Positions 23,995 to 30,615 of a stretch of 34,690 nt of DNA are shown piece after piece. The position numbers and the translations under genes were made by a program. Location of the stretch: the IMG/VR virus record IMGVR_UViG_3300022413_000028, positions 1 through 34,690 of that record; one strand, given 5' to 3'. The notes below the pieces were generated by a model. That model saw nothing but the letters and a program-made list of their open reading frames with translations, was not told the DNA's origin and did no database searches. The first letter of the stretch is position 1. Every line of letters starts with the position of its first letter. The stretch comes from a virus.

Positions 23995-24107
23995 CCCGCC
24001 GACTCGCAGACCTCGCCATCGGCCTAGCCGTCATCGCCGCCGCCGCCATCGTCGGCGCCGTAGCCGCCTGGCTGCTCGTGCTCCTCCTGGCGGTAACCGG
24101 CTCATGA
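23991..24107 (+). CDS. tiny membrane protein (38 aa)
   Basis: A 38-residue protein: a basic start (MTRRLAD) and one hydrophobic helix from about residue 8 to the end (IGLAVIAAAAIVGAVAAW). It fits exactly between the stop of the preceding gene and the start of the exonuclease gene, with ATGA overlaps at both ends, which is strong support for a real gene despite its size. Function is not known. Confidence 0.6.
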   Translation: MTRRLADLAIGLAVIAAAAIVGAVAAWLLVLLLAVTGS

Positions 24108-25150
24108 CCGACACGGCCCCCAGCAAAGACCAGGAGTGGCTCGACTGGCGTCGTGGTGGGATCGGCTCATCCGACGTGGCCGCAGCCGCTACGGGCCTCT
24201 ATGGCGGCGAGTACAAGGTCATAGCCTCCCGGCTCGGGATCATGGCCGACGAGATCCCGCAAGAGCTAGCCGACCGTGGCCACCGCTGGGAAGGCCCGAT
24301 CGCCGACGGCATCACCGCACATACCGGCCTGTACGTCGGCGGCGAACAACTCTGGCTCGAGCGCGACGACCGGCCACGGCATCGAGCCACACCCGACGGT
24401 CTCCTGTTTCCGACCGACACACCAACAATCGACGAAGCTGTCGCCGGTCTCGAAATCAAGACACGGGGCGCGATGTCGCCCTGGCCGTGGGACTACTACC
24501 TCACCCAGTCACAGTGGCAGATGTACGTTGCCGGTCTGCCGCGCTGGCTGCTCGTGGTAGCGACCATCGATTCCGAGCTCGACGAGCCGACCGGTGCGCT
24601 CACCCCCGAGATAGTTACCGACATCAAGTACCGGTGGGTTTACGCCGACGAACTACTGCACGCCAACCTGGTCGACTACGCCGACGGACTCCTCGCCAAG
24701 ATCGACGCCGGTCAACTACCCGAACCGACCGGGCCCGAAGCGTTGCCGTGGGTCAAAGCAGCCAACGCCACCGCCGACCCGATAGCAAGCGCCGACATCG
24801 ACGACCTGGCCGACCTGATCGAACGCTATGAAGCGCTCAAGGCCGCAGCCAAGGCGGCCGAAGACGAACGCAAAACCGCTGAGGCTGTACTACGGGCCCG
24901 CATGGGCGAAGCGACCGAAGCGACCACCAGTGACGGCGCCTGGCGTGTCCGCTGCGGTCTACCGGTCCGCAAGTTCACGGCCCAATCCGAAATCGACTGG
25001 CTCGACCTCTACGCCGAACGCCGACCCGAGCTGACCAAGGTCGTACTCGACCGGGCTGCAGCCAAGGCCGAGATGCCCGACGAATACGACGAGCTGAGGT
25101 TCCCGACGCCAGATCGGCGCCTGACCATCAAACACATGGAGGACTCATGA
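24104..25150 (+). CDS. YqaJ-type recombination exonuclease
   Basis: A 348-residue lambda-exonuclease-like nuclease. GIGSSD at 19-24, Glu63 in RWEGPIAD, TPDGL at 96-100, LEIKTR at 116-121 and QWQMYVAG near 137-144 give the G-S-D, E, D, E-x-K and Q-x-x-x-Y set of the YqaJ family. It would chew DNA ends to give single strands for the RecT-like partner encoded 194 bases downstream. After residue 200 there is an extended helical region. The pair acts in recombination-dependent phage replication or end repair. Confidence 0.92.
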   Translation: MTDTAPSKDQEWLDWRRGGIGSSDVAAAATGLYGGEYKVIASRLGIMADEIPQELADRGHRWEGPIADGITAHTGLYVGGEQLWLERDDRPRHRATPDGLLFPTDTPTIDEAVAGLEIKTRGAMSPWPWDYYLTQSQWQMYVAGLPRWLLVVATIDSELDEPTGALTPEIVTDIKYRWVYADELLHANLVDYADGLLAKIDAGQLPEPTGPEALPWVKAANATADPIASADIDDLADLIERYEALKAAAKAAEDERKTAEAVLRARMGEATEATTSDGAWRVRCGLPVRKFTAQSEIDWLDLYAERRPELTKVVLDRAAAKAEMPDEYDELRFPTPDRRLTIKHMEDS

Positions 25151-25347
25151 AAATACAAGTGAGGCCGCGAGCGGGGGGGCTGTGGGCGTTCCGACTTGTC
25201 GGCGGCGACGGCAACCCCATCGGCCACCCCGACGGCGTCGCCGATGCGTGGCCGAGTCGCGCCGACGCGGTCAAGGCCGGAGAGGCACACATAGCGAAAC
25301 TCATAGACATCAACCGCATGGCCGACGCCCCGTGGGAGGACGCATGA
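25147..25347 (+). CDS. small YegP-like domain protein
   Basis: A 66-residue protein set between exonuclease and RecT-like genes with ATGA overlaps on both sides. The sequence (GLWAFRLVGGDGNPIGHPDGV, then AWPSRADAVKAGEAHIAKL) resembles the short alpha-beta YegP/DUF1508 repeat. The resemblance is from general pattern only. A role in the recombination module is suggested by position. Confidence 0.6.
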   Translation: MKIQVRPRAGGLWAFRLVGGDGNPIGHPDGVADAWPSRADAVKAGEAHIAKLIDINRMADAPWEDA

Positions 25348-26150
25348 CCGAGCAAGCGATCGTTGTCCGCAACAGCGGCACCGCGCCCACCGCGCCACCG
25401 CCCGCCATCACCGGCCTGGGGGGCGCGCTACCCGAGGTGCTGCAACTGTGCAACGCCATCGCCGCCGGCGGAGAGCTCGTACCCAAGGACTACCGAGGGA
25501 AACCGGGTGCGGTCCTGTTGGCCAAGATGTGGGCCGACGCTCACGGTGTCGACCTGTTCACCGCCGTTCAGAACATCTACCTGATCCAGGGCAAACCGTA
25601 TGTATCGGCCGCGATGCGGGTCGCGTTGGCCACTGACGCCGGGTTCGAGCTCAAAGTGATCGAATCGAACCGCGAGGTCTGCACCATCGAAGTGTGGCAA
25701 CACCGCTCAGCTTCGGACGTCCTGCCGATCTTGCGGGGCGCGGTCACATCCCGTCTCGACGAGATGCCAGCCAAGACGCTCAGCAAAGACAACTGGACCA
25801 ACCACCCCGACGACATGCTGTTCGCTGACGCCTGCCGCAAAGCCGACCGCCGGTACGTGAAAACCGCCGCCGCGCTACTCGACGCCGCCCAAGACTATGC
25901 CGACGAACCCGACCCGCTCGACGTCATCGCCGACACACCCGAGCCCGACGCCGACCCGCCGGTCGACGCCGAGATCGTCGAGGCCGACGAAGCGCCTGAA
26001 CTGACCGAAGAGGACCTTAGGAGCGTCGCCAAGGTCGCGGACCTACTTCGTGCTGCTGGTGAGCTACGGGGCGAAGGCGTGGCCCTCGTGGCTGACATCG
26101 TCGCCGACCAGGACCTCGCCCGCGCTGTGATGGCCAAGGTCAGGCCATGA
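25344..26150 (+). CDS. recT: RecT-like single-strand annealing protein
   Basis: A 268-residue protein starting at ATG 25344. The hallmark is GKPGAVLLAKMWADAHGVDLFTAVQNIYLIQGKPYVSAAMRVAL (split: KMWADAHGVDLFTAVQNIYL, IQGKPYVSAAM), the pattern of phage RecT/Bet-type annealing proteins of actinophages, followed by D-MLFADACRKADRRYVK. The last 90 residues are acidic and disordered before a final helix. It should coat single strands made by the exonuclease and pair them with homologous DNA. A terminator follows at 26291. Confidence 0.82.
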   Translation: MTEQAIVVRNSGTAPTAPPPAITGLGGALPEVLQLCNAIAAGGELVPKDYRGKPGAVLLAKMWADAHGVDLFTAVQNIYLIQGKPYVSAAMRVALATDAGFELKVIESNREVCTIEVWQHRSASDVLPILRGAVTSRLDEMPAKTLSKDNWTNHPDDMLFADACRKADRRYVKTAAALLDAAQDYADEPDPLDVIADTPEPDADPPVDAEIVEADEAPELTEEDLRSVAKVADLLRAAGELRGEGVALVADIVADQDLARAVMAKVRP

Positions 26151-26169
26151 TTGCGCCATAATAAGGGTT

Positions 26170-26235
26170 TGAGGGCCTGCGACCGGTCGGTGTTGTCGGC
26201 GGGAACCGCAGGGTTGGCCAGGTCACAGGCCCTCA
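26170..26235 (+). ncRNA. 66-base inverted-repeat-bounded element
   Basis: TGAGGGCCTG (26170-26179) and CAGGCCCTCA (26226-26235) pair perfectly over 10 bp. The interior holds CGACCGGTCG (a palindrome), GCGG-GAA-CCGC (a small hairpin) and GACC/GGTC near both ends, so a folded domain is likely. Lengths and loops do not match a tRNA. It lies between the RecT-like gene and a strong terminator, so it could be a small RNA, a 3' stabiliser or a processing site. No family is recognised. Confidence 0.45.
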
Positions 26236-26290
26236 TCTAAATCGATCCGGTAGAAGCAGCCCTGCAGCGGGGGCCAAGCTCAACGGGTCA

Positions 26291-26343
26291 GCAGCGCGGT
26301 GCGTTCAGGTTCCCCCACCTACGCACCGCGCTGCTTCTGTTTT
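26291..26343 (+). terminator. strong intrinsic terminator
   Basis: GCAGCGCGGTGCGT (26291-26304) pairs perfectly with ACGCACCGCGCTGC (26321-26334) around a 16-base loop, then TTCTGTTTT (26335-26343). This is a textbook intrinsic terminator closing the recombination operon. Confidence 0.88.
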
Positions 26344-26385
26344 GTGGGCGGTTTAGCCCATCGGATCAGGCTAGCACCCACCCCC

Positions 26386-26414
26386 TTGCAATGGTACGCT
26401 GTAGACACTATGGT
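26386..26414 (+). promoter_or_regulatory. putative promoter for the replication operon, leaderless start
   Basis: TTGCAA (26386-26391) and TATGGT (26409-26414) are 17 bases apart. RNA would start at about 26421-26422, at ATG 26422 of the next gene. Neither ATG 26410 nor 26422 has a Shine-Dalgarno sequence, which agrees with a leaderless start. It lies 43 bases after the terminator. Confidence 0.5.
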
Positions 26415-26421
26415 AACGCTT

Positions 26422-26619
26422 ATGGCAGATACAGACATATGGCTGACCAACAAGGACGCCGCCCAACTCCTCAGCATCGCTCCCGGCACGCTCCGTAAAT
26501 GGCGGCTCGCCGACCGAGGCCCGAAGTACACCCGTATGCCTGGAGCCACCCCCACTAGCGGCCACGTCCGTTACCGCCGCTCCGACGTCCTCGCATGGCT
26601 CGAGGGGACCGGCCAGTGA
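26422..26619 (+). CDS. MerR/excisionase-like helix-turn-helix protein
   Basis: A 65-residue protein starting at ATG 26422 (ATG 26410 is an alternative). WLTNKDAAQLLSIAPGTLRKWR is the classic HTH_17 segment (in two parts: WLTNKDAAQLL and SIAPGTLRKWR), with VRYRRSDVLAWLE after it, the usual tail of excisionase-family domains. In AICEs a protein of this type lies with rep and integrase, but no integrase exists in this window. It may activate or repress the replication genes it precedes. Confidence 0.85.
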   Translation: MADTDIWLTNKDAAQLLSIAPGTLRKWRLADRGPKYTRMPGATPTSGHVRYRRSDVLAWLEGTGQ

Positions 26620-26777
26620 GCCCGGTTGTTGTATCTCTATCGGGCGGTGTCGGTTCTTGGTTCGCTGCTCGACGGTGGATAGACCAGCGCGGCCCCGAAG
26701 ACGTCACCCTGCTATTCGCCGACACCCTGATCGAAGACCCTGACCTATACCGATTCCTGCCATGGGAGGACCAGTGA
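26616..26777 (+). pseudogene. truncated PP-loop (PAPS reductase-like) protein
   Basis: A 53-residue protein from GTG 26616, joined by GTGA overlaps on both sides. It opens with the PP-loop SLSGGVGSWFAA and a second strand LLFADTLIEDPDLYRFL, the first quarter of phosphoadenosine-phosphosulfate reductase/adenine-nucleotide-hydrolase family proteins, which normally exceed 200 residues. The reading frame then stops, and the replication gene starts within four bases. It is probably a deletion remnant, or a mini-protein with a kept nucleotide-binding piece. A normal catalytic core is absent. Confidence 0.65.
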
Positions 26778-27769
26778 GCACGCTCGGGCGACACGAAGAC
26801 CCCCGCGCCCGTGTCTGGGTGCCCCTCTCCGTCGGCTACCTCGACGACCCTGTTATGTCCGCTTGCTCCACCGAGGCGCAGCTCGTCTACCTCCGCGGCT
26901 TGCTCCACGCCAAACGGGCCGCCAGCGACGGTGTCGTGTCGCTACGGATCATCACCGGCGCCCTATGGGAAGTCATGGAGCCCGCCGATGTGCGGGCCGC
27001 TGTCGACGAGCTCACGGCCGCCGATAAGTGGTTGCGGATCGATGTTGATACCTACGAAATAGCGCGCTGGGCCAAGTACAACGATCGCCCCGACTCGGGG
27101 GCGAATCGCTCCCGATCGGGGGCGATGAAAGGGAACCATCAGCGATGGCATATCGCCCGAAACGTTGTCGATCCCGATTGCCCTATCTGTAACGGTGATA
27201 TCAACCCAGAGGAAGAGGAACCCCAGGTGAATCGCACTGACATCGCCCCCGAGTCGCCCCCGACTCGGGGTACCGATCGCCCCCGAGTCGCACCCGAATC
27301 GCTAGAGGGAGAGGGAGAGGGAGAGCTAGATAACCCTCATCTACAGTTACTTAAAGACTCAACCGCCAACGGCGACGATGATGGAAGCAGAAGAATGGCG
27401 ACCGGTCCTGCCGTCGTAGCTCACAGCGCCCTTAGCGCGCTCGGCCTTCCCGACCCGAAGCCATCGGTTGGCGAACAGCGCACAGTCGAGCGAGCGCTCG
27501 ACGCCGGCGCCACCGTCTCACAGGTCGTAGACCTGGCCCACAAGGCCGTAGACGCCAATCCGGGCAACGTCCGCGCCTACTGGGCAAAGTCGGTCGCAAA
27601 CCTCGCACAGGACGTCACAGAGCGCCGTAAGAGCGAACCGAACCCCATGGCCAACATCGCCGGCGACGAAGCGTTCGCCTACCTCAACGACACCCAAGTC
27701 AAACCCGAAATCGCCAAAGCCAACCTTGCTGCCGCCCGAGCCGCCCTCCACACCAGGAAAACCACATGA
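26774..27769 (+). CDS. replication initiator / helicase-loader-like protein (lambda O-like layout)
   Basis: A 331-residue protein from GTG 26774 with GGAGG five bases upstream. The N-terminal 115 residues look like winged-helix DNA-binding domains (VWVPLSVGYLDDPVM ... EIARWAKYN). The motif GNHQRWHIARNVVDPDCPIC, a zinc-like signature frequent in actinophage replication proteins, follows. A disordered Pro/Glu-rich linker (residues about 155-200) precedes a C-terminal helical domain (VAHSALSALGLPDPKP onward). The linker DNA contains an iteron cluster, as in the lambda O gene. It would bind the origin and load the host helicase. No polymerase or helicase gene is in the window. Confidence 0.75.
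   Translation: MSTLGRHEDPRARVWVPLSVGYLDDPVMSACSTEAQLVYLRGLLHAKRAASDGVVSLRIITGALWEVMEPADVRAAVDELTAADKWLRIDVDTYEIARWAKYNDRPDSGANRSRSGAMKGNHQRWHIARNVVDPDCPICNGDINPEEEEPQVNRTDIAPESPPTRGTDRPRVAPESLEGEGEGELDNPHLQLLKDSTANGDDDGSRRMATGPAVVAHSALSALGLPDPKPSVGEQRTVERALDAGATVSQVVDLAHKAVDANPGNVRAYWAKSVANLAQDVTERRKSEPNPMANIAGDEAFAYLNDTQVKPEIAKANLAAARAALHTRKTT
27085..27365. other. putative replication origin within the initiator gene
   Basis: A 14-base motif close to TCGCCCCCGAGTCG occurs at 27243-27256, 27254-27267, 27277-27290 and 27288-27301 (two pairs, each 11 bases apart, the pairs 34 apart). Related copies lie at 27085-27097 and 27106-27118, with inverted copies at 27091-27104 and 27113-27125. Behind them come a purine tract of GAGGGA repeats (27302-27327) and an AT-richer stretch (27328-27365). 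Iterons, purine tract and unwinding region in this order, inside the initiator gene, is the lambda origin layout. Confidence 0.6.
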
Positions 27770-27945
27770 CCCCCAACGACGCACAAGCCCTCGCCGAAGC
27801 CCGAGCCCTACTCGACAACCTCGACGCCGGCACCACAACCCGCCAACCAATCCGAGACGGCGAACTAGCCCACATGACACCAGCCGAACGCCGAGCCGAG
27901 CTCGCCCGCCGATACCGGAGAATGCCGGGAGACGACGCAGCGTGA
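27766..27945 (+). CDS. small helical hypothetical protein (59 aa)
   Basis: A 59-residue protein from ATG 27766, overlapped by ATGA with the initiator gene and by GTGA with the next. The N-terminus is Ala/Leu-rich and helical (DAQALAEARALLDNLDAG); the end is basic (AELARRYRRMPGDDAA). No recognised family. Tight overlaps on both sides support coding. Confidence 0.65.
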   Translation: MTPNDAQALAEARALLDNLDAGTTTRQPIRDGELAHMTPAERRAELARRYRRMPGDDAA

Positions 27946-28287
27946 CCGACCTACCGATCCTCATACCCGCCGTCCTCTGCATTCTCACCATCACCGCCTA
28001 CGTGTGGCTCCAAACCAGCACACCACCACCAACCAAAACCCACACCCGAATTCGTTACCGCGACCCGTACCAAATGAAGCCGATGGGCACCATCAGCAAC
28101 AGCGTCGAACCCAAACCACGAACCCCCCACACCCACCCCCCCCCCCCCCAAACCACAACCAGGCGACATCCACACCTACCGCCAACGCGTCACCGAACTC
28201 GAAAACGAACTAGCCGCCGCCAACAACCTCGCCGACCAACTCGCCCGCCAACTCAAACTCGACCACGACAACCGAGCCGACGCCTAA
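27942..28287 (+). pseudogene. membrane coiled-coil protein, frame interrupted at a C14 run
   Basis: From GTG 27942 the frame gives one membrane helix (residues about 5-22, LPILIPAVLCILTITAYVWL) and a Pro-rich stretch. The run of 14 C at 28136-28149 changes frame. In the +1 frame the next codons give an ideal coiled coil (TYRQRVTELENELAAANNLA, DQLARQLK) ending at TAA 28285-28287, which overlaps the endolysin ATG. With 13 C the two halves form one 114-residue protein, so the run is one C too long or is variable. With 14 C the upstream frame instead joins the endolysin frame. A spanin-, holin- or signal-anchor-type role in lysis is possible; the exact function is not known. Confidence 0.6.
28136..28149 (+). 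repeat. C14 homopolymer, possible slippage tract
   Basis: Fourteen consecutive C on the plus strand, the longest homopolymer I noticed in the window. Such runs change length by slippage during replication and are also a common source of sequencing error, so the true length needs independent reads. Confidence 0.9.
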
Positions 28288-29138
28288 TGCCCCGCCAACC
28301 CTGGATAGCCGACCAGCTCCGCGACTACGGACTAACCGTCATCGAAGAACCAGGCTGGAAAGTCCGAGGCCCGTGGACATTCGAACCCCAAGGCGTCGTA
28401 GTCCACCACACAGCCTCCAGGAGAGGCTCCGACGTCCCATCCCTACGAATCGTCACCCACGGCCGCTCAGACCTCACAGGGCCCCTCTGTGCCGTTCTGA
28501 TAGGCCGCTCCGGTGTCTGCCACGTCATCGCCGCCGGCAGAGCCAACCACGCCGGCCGTGGCGGATACCGAGGCCTCACAGGAAACTCGAGTGTCCTAGG
28601 CATCGAAGCCGAAAACGACGGCATCGGCGAACCCTGGCCCGACCACCAACTCGCCGTGTTCCACCGCGCCACCGCCGCCCTACTCGACGGCATCAACCGC
28701 GACTACTCGTGGTGCTGCGGCCACAAAGAATGGACAACCCGCAAAATCGACCCCGCAGGAATCGACATGAACGACTTTCGCCGCTCAGTCGCTCTCCTGC
28801 TCAAACAAGGAGAACCAATGCCCGCCGACCGAACCGAACTCATCAAACAAGCCCAACAAGCCCTGAACGCCAACGGCGCCGACCCAGCCCTCGACGTAGA
28901 CGGCGACTTCGGGCCACTCACCGCCGCAGCCCTGACCGCAGTGCTTGACACCCTCAACAGCGACATTAACCAGATGCACAGAGACCTTGAGCAGTGCTCA
29001 ATGTCGCTCGAGGGCTGCAAGACAGACCTACTCGACGCCCAACTCGAAATCGACGAGCTCCCCTACGACATCGCCGACGCCCAACTAGGCCGCACCTACC
29101 GCGCCGTCGTTAACTCCGCCATCACAGGCGAACGGTGA
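28287..29138 (+). CDS. endolysin: N-acetylmuramoyl-L-alanine amidase with PG-binding domain
   Basis: A 283-residue endolysin from ATG 28287, sharing the A of the previous stop. The amidase_2/PGRP domain shows VVVHHTA (His40-His41), NHAGRGG (about 87-93), GIEAEN (105-110) and GHKEWTTRKIDP (His146, Lys152, Asp155), giving the zinc ligands and catalytic residues of the family. A peptidoglycan-binding repeat follows (TELIKQAQQALN ... LDVDGDFGPLTAAAL, 183-215), then a coiled-coil-like C-terminus (about 222-265), which is uncommon. It cleaves the amide bond between MurNAc and peptide in the cell wall. Confidence 0.93.
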   Translation: MPRQPWIADQLRDYGLTVIEEPGWKVRGPWTFEPQGVVVHHTASRRGSDVPSLRIVTHGRSDLTGPLCAVLIGRSGVCHVIAAGRANHAGRGGYRGLTGNSSVLGIEAENDGIGEPWPDHQLAVFHRATAALLDGINRDYSWCCGHKEWTTRKIDPAGIDMNDFRRSVALLLKQGEPMPADRTELIKQAQQALNANGADPALDVDGDFGPLTAAALTAVLDTLNSDINQMHRDLEQCSMSLEGCKTDLLDAQLEIDELPYDIADAQLGRTYRAVVNSAITGER

Positions 29139-29169
29139 TGGATACCGCCACTCAGACAGGAGACGAATC

Positions 29170-29472
29170 GTGAAGATGGCTCTAGCGCTTCTTGAAGCTT
29201 TGCTAGTGGGCGAAACCATTGCCGGACGCATCGACTGGGAGCAGATCGAAGACCCGGTAGACCCAGACGGCGACGCGGCCATGAGCATCGTGCAAACTCC
29301 GTTCGATCTCCACACGGTGGTTGTCCGATGTGAGCGAACGCTACGCATTGAGGCGGGCGAGTCCGTCGAAGAGTACGACATTGACATAGGGCTCTACTGG
29401 GCAGCATTGGGAGCCACAGCCCGAGCCAGTCATAGCGCCACCGATACCGGCATAACGAAAGAGGAACGATGA
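29170..29472 (+). CDS. small acidic hypothetical protein
   Basis: A 100-residue protein from GTG 29170, seven bases after AGGAG. It has a helical N-terminus (ALALLEALLVGETI) then beta-like, acidic sequence (TPFDLHTVVVRCERTLRIEAG). It contains the gene-end motif SHSA (GCCAGTCATAGCGCC), repeated at 29906-29920. First gene of the small-gene array; function unknown. Confidence 0.6.
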   Translation: MKMALALLEALLVGETIAGRIDWEQIEDPVDPDGDAAMSIVQTPFDLHTVVVRCERTLRIEAGESVEEYDIDIGLYWAALGATARASHSATDTGITKEER

Positions 29473-29744
29473 GCGATGATCTCGATAGCCGCCTAGAACT
29501 TGACGCGTCCTTCGCCGCCGGATTCGACGCCGGACTGAAGTACGCCATAGGCGACAACGACCCGAAAGACCAGGCATCGGCAGCCGCACGCGAGACAGTC
29601 CTGCGAATCATCGGCTCTTGGCTAGATCAGCGCATCCGACAGAACAAGGGACGCAAACTGCGCTCGACGTTCACCCTGATCGAAGTCCGAGGCTTCATTG
29701 CCCGCCTCGCTGACGAAGACCCATATCGGAGGCGACATGGCTGA
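29469..29744 (+). CDS. small helical hypothetical protein
   Basis: A 91-residue protein from ATG 29469 (GAGGAA upstream, ATGA overlap). The first half is acidic and Ala/Gly-rich (FAAGFDAGLKYAIGD), the second basic (RIIGSWLDQRIRQNKGRKLRS), perhaps nucleic-acid binding. No family recognised. Confidence 0.65.
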   Translation: MSDDLDSRLELDASFAAGFDAGLKYAIGDNDPKDQASAAARETVLRIIGSWLDQRIRQNKGRKLRSTFTLIEVRGFIARLADEDPYRRRHG

Positions 29745-29934
29745 GATCACCAACAACACCGGGCTCCGACGCAGCGTACGGGCAATGCTGCAACGACTGG
29801 AAGATGCCCGGGCCCTCACGCTTGAGGGTGACCCGGTATGGCAAGAAATGCACAACTTGCTTGACGACTGTTCTCGGGCGCTCGACGAGGATGTAGACCT
29901 GCTCGCCAGTCATAGCGCCGGTGACCCATCATGA
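29737..29934 (+). CDS. small helical acidic protein, AGDPS end
   Basis: A 65-residue protein. ATG 29737 is chosen over 29698 because GGAGG lies at 29728-29732. Helical, charged, with an end (SHSAGDPS) encoded by the repeated 24-base boundary sequence. No family recognised. Confidence 0.65.
   Translation: MAEITNNTGLRRSVRAMLQRLEDARALTLEGDPVWQEMHNLLDDCSRALDEDVDLLASHSAGDPS
29911..29934 (+). repeat. 24-base gene-boundary repeat, three copies
   Basis: CATAGCGCCGGTGACCCATC plus ATGA at 29911-29934 recurs with at most three differences at 30249-30272 and 31715-31738. Each copy codes for the same C-terminus (NAGDPS, NAGDPL or SAGDPS) and ends exactly in the ATGA stop-start overlap with the next gene. 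GGTGACC is itself palindromic. Confidence 0.85.
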
Positions 29935-30272
29935 GTAGCGAGCCATGCGAGGCGACTTGGGGGGTCGATGGGTCAGGGATTGCCTACCGATGCGACAAAC
30001 CCAAAGGTCACCCACCCGGCCGCCACGAGTACAACGGCAACGGTTGGCAGGTCTGGTGGCACGGGCAGATCGGCGTGCATCACCTTGGAGAGGTCCCACC
30101 TGATGCTCGCGTGGATGTCACCGGAGATACGGACCCTGATCTGACCGGTCCGTCGATGAAGTACTGCACCAACGTTTACCTGTGCGCAGAGTTTGGCGAA
30201 GGGTGCCTGTGCTCCACAGCGGAGCGTCGGGCCAAACGAGACGCCACACATAACGCCGGTGACCCATTATGA
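29931..30272 (+). CDS. small zinc-finger-like protein (Cys-Cys-GH-H pattern)
   Basis: A 113-residue protein with C6, C21, GH and H in the order C-x14-C-x4-GHxxGRH, a metal-binding pattern frequent in short actinobacterial and actinophage proteins, then a second Cys group (CTNVYLC, CLC, about 78-97). The end, HNAGDPL, is made by the boundary repeat at 30249-30272. Probably a small zinc protein of unknown target. Confidence 0.65.
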   Translation: MSSEPCEATWGVDGSGIAYRCDKPKGHPPGRHEYNGNGWQVWWHGQIGVHHLGEVPPDARVDVTGDTDPDLTGPSMKYCTNVYLCAEFGEGCLCSTAERRAKRDATHNAGDPL

Positions 30273-30442
30273 AGCGCACGGTTGTCACCGCAGCGACGGC
30301 CCTCGTGTTCGGCCTGCTGGCACTCGTCACCGGGTGGTTCTCGTGGTTCGGGGCGGCTCTCATCATGGCTTCGGCAATTGTTCTGGCTGCTGCCGCTGCG
30401 GCAGCTCGATACCCACATACCGCCGGAGATAGGAGCGAGTGA
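30269..30442 (+). CDS. two-helix membrane protein (57 aa)
   Basis: A 57-residue protein from ATG 30269. A basic start (MKRTV), then two hydrophobic helices, about 6-22 and 25-46 (split by GWFSWFG), and a charged end. ATGA overlaps fix both ends. A holin-like or membrane-effector role cannot be excluded. Unknown family. Confidence 0.6.
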   Translation: MKRTVVTAATALVFGLLALVTGWFSWFGAALIMASAIVLAAAAAAARYPHTAGDRSE

Positions 30443-30615
30443 TGACCGCCTGCAAGCACTGCGGCAGACCCATCCGAGAGCGAGTAATTGAACCTCGCCC
30501 TGGTTCGCACATATCCCGATGGTTCCCCGATCTCGGCGAGAAGGCCGACTGCCCGGCCCGGTATGCGGAGTACTGCGAACCCGTGGATAACGCCGATTCC
30601 GATGGAGACGAATGA
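30442..30615 (+). CDS. small zinc-ribbon-like protein
   Basis: A 57-residue protein from ATG 30442. C4-x2-C7 (MTACKHCGRPI) and two more Cys, 37 and 45, form a zinc-ribbon-like set. The acidic end (DNADSDGDE) comes from a boundary sequence also found at 31050-31071. ATGA junction to the next gene. Unknown function. Confidence 0.65.
   Translation: MTACKHCGRPIRERVIEPRPGSHISRWFPDLGEKADCPARYAEYCEPVDNADSDGDE
30584..30605 (+). repeat. 22-base gene-end repeat, two exact copies
   Basis: TGGATAACGCCGATTCCGATGG at 30584-30605 recurs exactly at 31050-31071. Both copies encode DNADSDGD close to a gene end. In the first the frame stops eight bases later, at TGA 30613-30615; in the second the frame runs on for 76 bases. 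Confidence 0.85.

Noticed and set aside
26170-26235. tRNA gene in the inverted-repeat element
   Set aside because: No T-loop or anticodon arm of proper size; closing stem of 10 bp is too long for an acceptor stem.
27726-29138. The single long frame read as one protein of 470 residues
   Set aside because: The part before 27942 is inside the initiator and small gene frames, and 28150-28286 in this frame is Arg/Pro-rich shadow sequence; separate genes explain it better. The possible fusion from 27942 is kept as a finding.
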